Source: Actinomycetes bacterium (lineage in GTDB: Bacteria > Actinomycetota > Actinomycetes > Actinomycetales > Cellulomonadaceae). Taken from it: a stretch of 5,540 nucleotides of DNA. A program made the position numbers and the translations under genes. The notes below the pieces were generated by a model. That model did not search any database. It was not told the DNA's origin and saw only the letters and a list, made by a program, of their open reading frames with translations. Location of the stretch: contig JAEZAR010000106.1 in NCBI GenBank assembly GCA_023430425.1, forward strand, positions 1 to 5,540, given 5' to 3'. Below are positions 1 through 5,430 of this stretch, piece after piece. How positions within the stretch are numbered: the first letter of the stretch is position 1; the number at the start of each line of letters is the position of its first letter.

Positions 1-45
1 GCGCTGCGCGGCGCGCTCCGCCAGCTCGGGGGCGGTCGTGGCTGA
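1..45 (+). CDS. ruvA: RuvA C-terminal end (partial), Holliday junction DNA-binding subunit
   Basis: Only the last 14 codons and the TGA stop (43-45) are present; the gene begins upstream of the window. The readable residues are [14 protein letters not shown], which fits the short helical end of RuvA domain III, the part that contacts RuvB and typically ends in an A-L-R-x-L-like pattern. RuvA binds four-way junctions as a tetramer and loads the RuvB motor. The assignment rests mostly on position: the frame runs open from base 1 and its stop lies eight bases inside the ruvB start, the usual ruvA-ruvB arrangement. So little sequence is present that homology alone would not prove it. Confidence 0.72.
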   Translation, partial: ALRGALRQLGGGRG

Positions 46-1072
46 CGACCGGCTCGTGGCCGCGGATGCGGAGGACACCGAGCGTGCGGCCGAGGCGGCG
101 CTGCGGCCGAGGCGGCTGGCGGAGTTCGTCGGCCAGCAGGTCGTCCGGGAGCAGCTCGGCCTGGTCCTGCACGCGGCGCTCGGCCGCGGCGGGACCCCCG
201 ACCACGTGCTGCTGTCGGGCCCGCCGGGTCTCGGCAAGACCACCCTCGCCATGATCATCGCCGCCGAGCTCGGCACGTCGGTCCGGGTCACGTCGGGACC
301 GGCCATCCAGCACGCCGGGGACCTCGCGGCGGTGCTGTCCTCCCTGGACGAGGGCGAGGTCCTCTTCCTCGACGAGATCCACCGCCTCGCCCGGCCGGCC
401 GAGGAGCTGCTGTACGTGGCGATGGAGGACTACCGCGTCGACGTCGTGGTCGGCAAGGGCGCGGGTGCGAACGCGATCGGGCTCACGCTGCCCCCGTTCA
501 CGGTGGTCGGCGCGACGACCCGGGCCGGTCTCCTGCCGGCCCCGTTGCGCGACCGGTTCGGGTTCACCGGGCACCTCGACTTCTACTCGGACGCCGAGCT
601 CGAGCAGGTGCTGGCCCGGTCGGCGGGGCTGCTCGGGATCGAGCTCGCCGACGACGCGGCGGGAGAGATCGCCCGCCGTTCCCGCGGGACGCCCCGCATC
701 GCGAACAGGCTGCTCCGCCGGGTGCGCGACTGGGCGCAGGTGCGCGGCGACGGCCGCTGCGACGTGGCCGCGGCGCGCGCCGCCCTCGAGGTGTACGAGG
801 TCGACGAGCTGGGCCTGGACCGGCTGGACCGGGCCGTGCTCGCGGCGCTGTGCACGCGCTTCGGCGGCGGGCCGGTGGGGCTGACCACCCTTGCGGTCGC
901 GGTGGGCGAGGAGCCCGAGACCGTCGAGACGGTGGCGGAGCCGTTCCTGGTCCGCGAGGGCCTGCTGGGGCGGACCCCGCGTGGACGCGTGGCCACGCGG
1001 CGCGCCTGGGAGCACCTCGGCCTGACGGCGCCCGGACCGTCCACGGACCCGTCCGGGACGCTGTTCGGCTGA
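38..1072 (+). CDS. ruvB: RuvB, Holliday junction branch migration ATPase
   Basis: 344 residues, the normal family length. RuvB is the AAA+ hexameric motor that pumps DNA through RuvA-bound Holliday junctions in recombination repair, in the cytoplasm. Visible motifs: Walker A GPPGLGKT (61-68), Walker B with LFLDEIH (109-115), sensor 1 GATTR (158-162), arginine-finger region LRDRFG (170-175), sensor 2 GTPRIANR (217-224), and a C-terminal winged helix (about 264-330) with [11 protein letters not shown] and RTPRGRVAT (312-320). All key residues are intact. The GTG start at 38 overlaps the ruvA stop by eight bases, suggesting translational coupling; an in-frame GTG at 56 is an alternative that would remove only six residues. 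The N-terminal stretch of about 20 residues before [13 protein letters not shown] is Ala/Asp/Glu-rich and varies in actinobacterial homologues. The identification is secure from motifs. Confidence 0.97.
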   Translation: MADDRLVAADAEDTERAAEAALRPRRLAEFVGQQVVREQLGLVLHAALGRGGTPDHVLLSGPPGLGKTTLAMIIAAELGTSVRVTSGPAIQHAGDLAAVLSSLDEGEVLFLDEIHRLARPAEELLYVAMEDYRVDVVVGKGAGANAIGLTLPPFTVVGATTRAGLLPAPLRDRFGFTGHLDFYSDAELEQVLARSAGLLGIELADDAAGEIARRSRGTPRIANRLLRRVRDWAQVRGDGRCDVAAARAALEVYEVDELGLDRLDRAVLAALCTRFGGGPVGLTTLAVAVGEEPETVETVAEPFLVREGLLGRTPRGRVATRRAWEHLGLTAPGPSTDPSGTLFG

Positions 1073-1090
1073 GACCCTCGGACTCCTCGG

Positions 1091-1117
1091 GACCCGGACC
1101 GGGTCGTAGGACCCAGG
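1091..1117 (+). terminator. Overlapping inverted repeats after ruvB, possible terminator
   Basis: Nineteen bases after the ruvB stop, GACCCGG (1091-1097) is followed after one base by its exact complement CCGGGTC (1099-1105). The second arm can instead pair with GACCC(A)GG (1110-1117) around a GTAG loop, giving 5 bp plus 2 bp beyond a bulged A. The two hairpins share an arm and exclude each other. There is no T-tract, so an intrinsic terminator is only a guess from position between the ruv genes and a new transcription unit; short GC palindromes are common by chance at this base composition. Confidence 0.3.
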
Positions 1118-1210
1118 CCTGCCGCGCCGCGGACTGCCCCTCCAAGGGCCCGCGCGGGCGGAGCCCGGACGGCGGTGACAGGGACGTTAGGAGGCGGGGG
1201 GGCGGTCGCC

Positions 1211-1216
1211 TAGACT
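1211..1216 (+). promoter_or_regulatory. Candidate -10 box (TAGACT) upstream of yajC
   Basis: TAGACT at 1211-1216 matches the actinobacterial TAnnnT -10 pattern and stands out as an A/T-containing hexamer in a G/C-only neighbourhood. A transcript starting about 7 bases downstream would have a leader of roughly 30 bases before the yajC ATG at 1254. No convincing -35 hexamer lies 16-18 bases upstream. The same hexamer occurs in the equivalent position before the gene at 5431. It would drive yajC-secD-secF-apt. Confidence 0.45.
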
Positions 1217-1235
1217 GCCCCGCGGCGCCTACCGC

Positions 1236-1241
1236 GAAGGA
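1236..1241 (+). promoter_or_regulatory. Ribosome binding site of yajC
   Basis: GAAGGA at 1236-1241 is a partial match to the anti-Shine-Dalgarno complement and lies 12 bases before the ATG at 1254, somewhat farther than ideal. It is the only purine-rich stretch near the start. The GTG at 1243 is out of frame with yajC, so the ATG is the sensible start. Confidence 0.5.
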
Positions 1242-1253
1242 CGTGACATCCCC

Positions 1254-1781
1254 ATGGGTGGACTCGAGTTCCTCATCCTGCCCCTGCTGCTCGTCGGCCT
1301 CCTCTGGATGATGGGCGCACCCCAGCGGCGGATGCGCAAGGAGCAGGCGGCGATGCTGGAACAGCTCGCCCCGGGCGCCGAGGTCATGACGCACGGCGGC
1401 CTGTACGGCACGGTCGTGGAGATCGTCGACGACGTCGTCGTCCTCGAGACCGCGCCCGGAGTCACCATGCGCTGGGCGACCCGAGCCATCGCCCGCGTCG
1501 TGGAGCCGTTGCCGACGGAGGAGGATGCCGCGGACGACGAGGACGCGGACGATGAGTACGCCGACGACGAGTACGCCGACGACGAGTACGCCGAGGACGA
1601 GTACGCCGAGGACGAGTACGCCGACGACGACGCGGACGGCGAGTACGCCGACGAGGACGTCGAGGCCGACGGCACCGATGGCACCGAGCCCGCCGGGGAC
1701 GCGAGCGAGGAGTGGGAGGACGTCGAGGTCCCCGACGACGCCTCGAGCCTCACCGACGACGACGACAAGCCCGGGCGCTGA
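1254..1781 (+). CDS. yajC: YajC, Sec translocon accessory membrane protein with long acidic tail
   Basis: 175 residues, longer than the roughly 110 of the E. coli protein because of a C-terminal tail. YajC is a small inner-membrane protein that associates with SecD-SecF and the SecYEG channel. Residues 4-20 form one membrane segment (LEFLILPLLLVGLLWMM), followed by the family signature: APQRRMRKEQ (22-31), then GAEVMTHGGLYGTVVEIVDD (41-60) and a VVVLETAPGV strand, ending near ARVVEP (80-85). In the family the C-terminal part faces the cytoplasm. Residues 89-175 are unusual: 46 of 87 are Asp or Glu with only K172 and R175 as basic residues, and residues 99-123 are five tandem (D/E)DEYA units. 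An acidic extension is common in actinobacterial YajC; the tandem array makes this one extreme. The gene lies 29 bases before secD, so it is probably the first gene of the operon. The core assignment is firm; the role of the tail is unknown. Confidence 0.93.
   Translation: MGGLEFLILPLLLVGLLWMMGAPQRRMRKEQAAMLEQLAPGAEVMTHGGLYGTVVEIVDDVVVLETAPGVTMRWATRAIARVVEPLPTEEDAADDEDADDEYADDEYADDEYAEDEYAEDEYADDDADGEYADEDVEADGTDGTEPAGDASEEWEDVEVPDDASSLTDDDDKPGR
1548..1622 (+). repeat. Five tandem 15-bp units encoding (D/E)DEYA in yajC
   Basis: Five head-to-tail 15-base units fall exactly in the yajC frame. Unit 1 (1548-1562) has GAT as its second codon; units 2 and 3 (1563-1577, 1578-1592) are identical, GACGACGAGTACGCC; units 4 and 5 (1593-1607, 1608-1622) are identical to each other and begin with GAG instead of GAC. 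Degenerate copies continue to about 1652 (a GGCGAGTACGCC remnant ends the run). The pairing of identical adjacent units suggests recent slippage or unequal-exchange duplication. Because the unit is a multiple of three, copy number can change without breaking the frame. Confidence 0.95.
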
Positions 1782-1799
1782 GGCTCGGACCCGCACGAG

Positions 1800-1805
1800 A
1801 GAAGG
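1800..1805 (+). promoter_or_regulatory. Ribosome binding site that fixes the secD TTG start
   Basis: AGAAGG at 1800-1805, inside the purine run GAGAGAAGG, lies 5 bases before TTG at 1811. No in-frame ATG or GTG lies between the yajC stop and the first membrane segment of SecD, so this site together with the TTG defines the start. Confidence 0.7.
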
Positions 1806-1810
1806 CCACG

Positions 1811-3667
1811 TTGGCTACCACCGCACGCCGGGAACGACCGGTCCGATCCCTGGTCACCCTGGCGATCCTCCTGCTCGCCCTCGTCGGAGCCCTGCTCGCC
1901 GGCGTCAGGTGGTCCGACGCGAGCCTGACCCCGCAGCTCGCACTCGACCTCGAGGGCGGCACCGAGGTCATCCTCGAGCCCGTGGCGACCGACGGCGCGC
2001 AGATCACCGAGGGCGCGATCGCCCAGGCCATCGACGTCATCCGCCAGCGCGTGGACGCCTCCGGCGTCGCCGAGGCGGAGATCTCCAGCCAGGGTGGCAA
2101 CAACATCGTCGTCGCGCTCCCCGGCACGCCCAGCGAGGAGACGCTCGCACTGGTCCGCGAGTCCGCGCAGATGGTGTTCCGCCCGGTGCTCGCGGTCACC
2201 ATGCCGGAGCCCTTCGACCCCGAGGCTGCGGCCGGGGAGGTCCCCGACGACGGGGCCGCCGTCGACGAGCCGGCCGACGGTGAGCCCGCCGACGGCGAGC
2301 CCGGCGCGGCGGACGAGGGCTCGGAGGAGAGCGCCGACCAGGTGTCGAAGTCGACCGACGACGGCGCCACCGACGAGGGCGCGCCGGGCGAGGGGGCGAC
2401 CACCGGCGAGCCGACCGACCCGAGCGACCTCGCGTGGTTGACCGACGAGCTCGTCGCCGAGCTCAATGCGCTGGACTGCACCGACGCGGCCAACCTCACC
2501 GGTGGTGCCAGCAGGGTCGGCGCGCCCGACACGGCGGTCGTCACGTGCCACGTCGACGGCAGCGCCAAGTACGCGCTCGGGCCCGTGGAGATCCGGGGCG
2601 ACATGATCGACGGGGCGAGCTCGCAGCTGCGGGTGACCGCCCAGGGCGCGATCACCAACGAGCGGATCGTCACCCTGGACTTCGACAGCGAGGGCACGGA
2701 CGTCTTCGCGGCGTCGACCACCCGCCTCTCGCGGCTCGAGTCGCCGCGCGACCAGTTCGCGATCGTCCTCGACGGCCTCGTGATCTCGGCGCCGTCCGTC
2801 ACGACGCCCATCCCGAACGGCCAGGCCGAGATCTCGGGCAGCTTCGACCAGGCGTCGGCCAACACGCTCGCGCGCCAGCTCAACTTCGGCTCCCTGCCGC
2901 TGACCTTCGAGGTCCGCAGCGAGGAGCGGATCTCCGCCACCCTGGGTGAGGAGCAGCTCCAGCGTGGGCTCCTCGCGGGCGTCATCGGCCTCGTGCTGGT
3001 CGGCGTGTACTCGCTGGCCCAGTACCGGGCGCTCGGCTTGGTGACGATCTTCTCCCTGCTCGTCGCGGGCGTCCTCGCCTACCTGACGATCACCACGCTG
3101 TCGTGGGTGCAGGGGTACCGGCTGAGCCTGCCCGGCGTCGCCGGCCTCATCGTGGCGATCGGCATCACCGCCGACTCGTTCATCGTGTACTTCGAACGCA
3201 TCAGGGACGAGCTGCGCGAGGGCCGGTCGCTCGCGGCGGCGGTCGAGACCGGGTGGGCACGGGCCCGGCGCACGATCCTCGCCTCGGACGCGGTGAGCCT
3301 CATCGCGGCCGTGGTCCTGTACTTCCTCGCCGTGGGCGGCGTGCGCGGCTTCGCCTTCACCCTGGGCCTGACCACGGTGATCGACCTCGTCGTCGTGTTC
3401 CTCTTCACGCACCCGCTCATGCTCCTGATCTCGCGGCGCCGGTTCTTCGCCGAGGGCCACCGGTTCTCGGGTCTGGACCCGAGCCTGCTCGGCGTGAAGC
3501 GGCGGTACGTGGGCCGGGGCCGCCTCGCCGAGCCCGGCGAGCCGGCCGCCCGCCGGCCCGAGCCGGTCGCCGTCGGCGCGGGCGAGCGCACGACCATCGC
3601 CGAGCGGAAGGCCGCGGCGCGGCGCAGCTCCGGCGAGCAGACCTCCGCCGAGGGGAAGGACGCCTGA
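1811..3667 (+). CDS. secD: SecD, protein translocase subunit
   Basis: 618 residues from a TTG start. SecD and SecF form a proton-motive-force-driven membrane complex that helps pull secreted proteins out of the SecYEG channel. Order seen: short basic N-terminus, membrane segment 1 (13-32), LALDLEGGTEVIL (43-55, the family D1 motif), an extracytoplasmic domain to about 384, then five more segments near 385-403, 409-430, 441-461, 490-511 and 514-541. Segment 4 carries GITADSFIVYFERIRDELREG (451-471 overall); D455 aligns with the conserved Asp implicated in proton transport. Residues 137-207 are an acidic, Gly/Pro-rich insert likely to be disordered. The only two cysteines, C223 and C246, follow it. 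The cytoplasmic tail (542-618) is net basic, with 17 Arg/Lys against 10 Asp/Glu. The longer reading from 1712 overlaps the yajC tail in another frame, giving Arg-rich sequence, and is unlikely. Its stop shares one base with secF. Confidence 0.95.
   Translation: MATTARRERPVRSLVTLAILLLALVGALLAGVRWSDASLTPQLALDLEGGTEVILEPVATDGAQITEGAIAQAIDVIRQRVDASGVAEAEISSQGGNNIVVALPGTPSEETLALVRESAQMVFRPVLAVTMPEPFDPEAAAGEVPDDGAAVDEPADGEPADGEPGAADEGSEESADQVSKSTDDGATDEGAPGEGATTGEPTDPSDLAWLTDELVAELNALDCTDAANLTGGASRVGAPDTAVVTCHVDGSAKYALGPVEIRGDMIDGASSQLRVTAQGAITNERIVTLDFDSEGTDVFAASTTRLSRLESPRDQFAIVLDGLVISAPSVTTPIPNGQAEISGSFDQASANTLARQLNFGSLPLTFEVRSEERISATLGEEQLQRGLLAGVIGLVLVGVYSLAQYRALGLVTIFSLLVAGVLAYLTITTLSWVQGYRLSLPGVAGLIVAIGITADSFIVYFERIRDELREGRSLAAAVETGWARARRTILASDAVSLIAAVVLYFLAVGGVRGFAFTLGLTTVIDLVVVFLFTHPLMLLISRRRFFAEGHRFSGLDPSLLGVKRRYVGRGRLAEPGEPAARRPEPVAVGAGERTTIAERKAAARRSSGEQTSAEGKDA
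2273..2302 (+). repeat. Tandem 15-bp repeat encoding ADGEP x2 in secD
   Basis: GCCGACGGTGAGCCC (2273-2287) is followed directly by GCCGACGGCGAGCCC (2288-2302), differing only at one synonymous third position. They encode ADGEP twice (residues 155-164), preceded by a degenerate DEP. The repeat sits inside the acidic insert of the extracytoplasmic domain and keeps the frame. Confidence 0.9.
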
Positions 3668-4788
3668 TGCCCGGCAGGATGGCCCAGTGGGGCAACGACC
3701 TCTACACGGGCAAGCGCTCCTACGACATCGTGGGGTCGCGGCGACGGTGGTTCGGTCTCGCCATCGGCCTCGTCGCCGCGTCGCTGCTGCTGCTCCTCAC
3801 CATCGGGCTCAACCTCGGGATCGCCTTCCGGGGGGGCTCGGAGTTCACCGTCCCCGGTGCGAGCACAACCGCGGAGCAGCCCGCGATCGACGCCGTCGCG
3901 CGGATCGAGGGCGCGCAGCCACCCCGGGTGTCCGTGGTCGGCGAGCGCACGATCCGGGTCCAGACGTCCCAGCTCGACGACCAGCAGACCGACGAGCTCG
4001 CGGGCCTCCTCGCGGACGCCTACGGGGTGGGCGAGGCGGAGATCGGCTCGTCGTTCATCGGCGCCACCTGGGGCGCGGACGTGACGAGCAAGGCCCTGCG
4101 CGGTCTGGTGATCTTCCTCGCGCTCGTGTCCCTGGTGCTGACCCTGTACTTCCGGGACTGGCGGATGGCGCTGGCCGGCATCGTGGCCCTCCTGCACGAC
4201 GTCGCGATCACCGTCGGCGTCTACGCGGTCGTGGGCTGGGAGGTCACCCCCGCGACGGTCATCGGGTTCCTGACGATCCTCGGCTACTCGCTGTACGACA
4301 CGGTGGTCGTGTTCGACAAGGTCCGGGAGAACGTCGCCGGGGTCCTCGACCAGCGGCGCTACACCTACGGCGAGATGGCCAACCTCGCCGTGAACCAGAC
4401 GCTCGTCCGGTCGCTCAACACGTCGGTCGTGGCCGTCCTGCCGGTCGCGTCGATCCTCTTCATCGGTGCGTTCCTCCTCGGCGCCGGCACCCTGCGCGAC
4501 ATCGCGCTGGCGCTGTTCATCGGCATCGTCGCCGGGACGTTCTCGTCGGTCTTCATCGCCACCCCGCTGCTCGTCTGGCTCCGGGAGCGCGAGCCCGCGG
4601 TCCGGGAGCACAACGCCGCGGTGCTCGCCGCGCGCGCGAAGTCGGCCGCGGCGGCCGGCGGTGAGCCGGAGACCGTCGCCACCGCGGCGCGCGTGCGCGT
4701 GGGGTCCCTGACGCCGGGCGAGCACCTCGGCAACCGTGCCCAGCCCCGTCGCCGGAACCCGAACCGTCCCGCGGGGCGGAAGTCGTGA
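3667..4788 (+). CDS. secF: SecF, protein translocase subunit
   Basis: 373 residues; membrane partner of SecD in Sec-dependent export. The N-terminus contains GNDLYTGKRSYDIVG (9-23), like other actinobacterial SecF proteins. Segment 1 is about 27-52 and runs into LGIAFRGGSEFTV (50-62), the SecF D1 motif. After a small extracytoplasmic domain, segments lie near 144-161, 167-188, 195-218, 250-270 and 277-305. Segment 4 carries GYSLYDTVVVFDKVREN (206-222), with D211 as the conserved acidic residue; NQTLVRSLNTS (243-253) is the following conserved motif. The last 33 residues are strongly basic (nine Arg/Lys, one Glu). The ATG at 3667 overlaps the secD TGA by one base (TGATG) and follows a GGGGAAGGA ribosome binding site, so translation is probably coupled. 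ATG at 3679 is a weaker alternative start because its upstream purines are too close. Confidence 0.96.
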   Translation: MPGRMAQWGNDLYTGKRSYDIVGSRRRWFGLAIGLVAASLLLLLTIGLNLGIAFRGGSEFTVPGASTTAEQPAIDAVARIEGAQPPRVSVVGERTIRVQTSQLDDQQTDELAGLLADAYGVGEAEIGSSFIGATWGADVTSKALRGLVIFLALVSLVLTLYFRDWRMALAGIVALLHDVAITVGVYAVVGWEVTPATVIGFLTILGYSLYDTVVVFDKVRENVAGVLDQRRYTYGEMANLAVNQTLVRSLNTSVVAVLPVASILFIGAFLLGAGTLRDIALALFIGIVAGTFSSVFIATPLLVWLREREPAVREHNAAVLAARAKSAAAAGGEPETVATAARVRVGSLTPGEHLGNRAQPRRRNPNRPAGRKS

Positions 4789-5324
4789 CCACGACCGAGC
4801 GGCCGGACCTCGTCGCGCGTGCGGGCGCCCTGGTCCAGGACGTCCCCGACTACCCCCAGCCGGGGGTGGTCTTCAAGGACATCACCCCGCTCCTGGCCGA
4901 CGGGCCGACGCTGCGCGCGGTCGTGCAGCACATGGCCGCGCGGGCGCCGGGGCCGATCGACCTCGTGGTCGGCATGGAGGCCCGGGGGTTCATCCTCGGC
5001 GCGCCGGTCGCCGTCGAGCTCGGCGCCGGCTTCATCCCCGTGCGCAAGGCGGGCAAGCTCCCGCGCGAGGTGCTCGCCGGTGCCTACGAGCTCGAGTACG
5101 GCAGCGCCGTGCTCGAGGTGCACCCGGACACGATCCACGAGGGCTCGCGCGTGCTCGTCGTCGACGACGTGCTCGCCACCGGCGGCACCGCCGCCGCGAC
5201 GGTCGCACTCCTGGAGAAGGCGGGCGGCGTCGTCGTGGGCCTGTCCTTCCTCATGGAGCTGACCTTCCTCGGCGGCCGCGCGAAGCTCGACGACCGTCGG
5301 CTCGACGTCCTCCTCACGTACTGA
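4785..5324 (+). CDS. apt: Apt, adenine phosphoribosyltransferase
   Basis: 179 residues, the normal family length. Apt is a cytoplasmic type I phosphoribosyltransferase that converts adenine and PRPP to AMP and pyrophosphate in purine salvage. Motifs: DYPQPGVVFKDITPLL (22-37), GMEARGFILG (63-72), the flexible-loop region FIPVRKAGKLP (83-93), and the PRPP-binding motif VLVVDDVLATGGTA (123-136) with the two Asp residues at 127-128. All look intact. The GTG start at 4785 overlaps the secF stop in GTGA, a four-base overlap typical of translational coupling, with GGGGCGGAAG just upstream as a modest ribosome binding site. The placement between secF and rel is the conserved actinobacterial order, so it is probably the last gene of the yajC operon. 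No sign of damage or foreign codon use. Confidence 0.97.
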   Translation: MTTTERPDLVARAGALVQDVPDYPQPGVVFKDITPLLADGPTLRAVVQHMAARAPGPIDLVVGMEARGFILGAPVAVELGAGFIPVRKAGKLPREVLAGAYELEYGSAVLEVHPDTIHEGSRVLVVDDVLATGGTAAATVALLEKAGGVVVGLSFLMELTFLGGRAKLDDRRLDVLLTY

Positions 5325-5333
5325 GGCCGCCCG

Positions 5334-5372
5334 CGCCGCACGGTCCCGCGGCTCGCGGCGGGGCATACCCCG
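5334..5372 (+). terminator. GC-rich stem-loop region after apt, possible terminator
   Basis: Ten bases past the apt stop several short hairpins are possible: CCGCG-GCT-CGCGG (5346-5358), CGGGG-CATA-CCCCG (5359-5372), and a longer-range CGCCGC/GCGGCG pairing (5334-5339 with 5355-5360) that competes with the others. The first two are perfect 5-bp stems lying side by side. There is no T-tract. Position at the end of the presumed operon and before a new promoter-like box makes a terminator plausible, but base composition alone could produce these stems. Confidence 0.32.
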
Positions 5373-5397
5373 GCCGTCGCCGCCGTTGACGCGACAG

Positions 5398-5403
5398 TAG
5401 ACT
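5398..5403 (+). promoter_or_regulatory. Candidate -10 box (TAGACT) upstream of the gene at 5431
   Basis: TAGACT at 5398-5403 is the same hexamer seen before yajC and fits TAnnnT. A start about 7 bases downstream would leave a leader near 20 bases that just contains the ribosome binding site. TTGACG at 5386-5391 looks like a -35 box but is only 6 bases away, too close to pair with this -10. The gene at 5431 therefore probably has its own promoter and is not solely dependent on read-through from apt. Confidence 0.45.
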
Positions 5404-5418
5404 CGGGGCCTTGCCGCG

Positions 5419-5426
5419 GGAGGAGG
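5419..5426 (+). promoter_or_regulatory. Strong ribosome binding site of the gene at 5431
   Basis: GGAGGAGG at 5419-5426 contains two overlapping GGAGG cores, 4 and 7 bases before the ATG at 5431. It is the best Shine-Dalgarno match in the window and is the main evidence that a gene starts at 5431. Confidence 0.8.
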
Positions 5427-5430
5427 GGAC

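Noticed and set aside
1148..1159. Perfect 12-base palindrome GCCCGCGCGGGC in the ruvB-yajC gap as an operator
   Set aside because: Made only of G and C in sequence of the same composition, with no second copy near the other candidate promoter; chance is a sufficient explanation.
1175..1216. GTGACA at 1175-1180 as the -35 box for the yajC TAGACT
   Set aside because: The spacer is 30 bases, too long for a standard promoter.
850..1311. Plus-strand 153-codon frame bridging ruvB, the gap and yajC
   Set aside because: Overlaps ruvB and yajC out of frame, Arg/Gly-rich, and lacks a credible ribosome binding site or motif.
1548..1622. Tandem repeats as a CRISPR array or DNA-binding iteron set
   Set aside because: Units are 15 bases, directly adjacent without spacers, and stay in the yajC frame as a clean pentapeptide, so protein-level repeat is the simpler reading.
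564..1796. 410-codon minus-strand frame with Val/Leu/Gly repeats (VLVLGVLVLGVL)
   Set aside because: The hydrophobic repeat is just the complement of the (D/E)DEYA-coding array of yajC, not a membrane protein.
1712..1810. N-terminal extension of SecD from an upstream ATG
   Set aside because: It would read the yajC tail in another frame and give an Arg-rich stretch foreign to SecD; the TTG at 1811 has a better ribosome binding site and the usual N-terminus length.
1229..3460. 743-codon open frame on the minus strand opposite yajC and secD
   Set aside because: Its product is Arg/Asp/Glu/Gly-rich with no fold or motif, as expected for the shadow of GC-rich coding sequence; the plus strand carries clear SecD and YajC motifs across the same bases.
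3079..4725. 548-codon minus-strand open frame opposite secD end and secF
   Set aside because: Same GC-driven shadow effect; no domain, and it spans two well-supported plus-strand genes.
5386..5403. TTGACG and TAGACT as a normal -35/-10 pair
   Set aside because: The spacer is only 6 bases, far short of 16-18; no other -10-like hexamer sits at the right distance from TTGACG.
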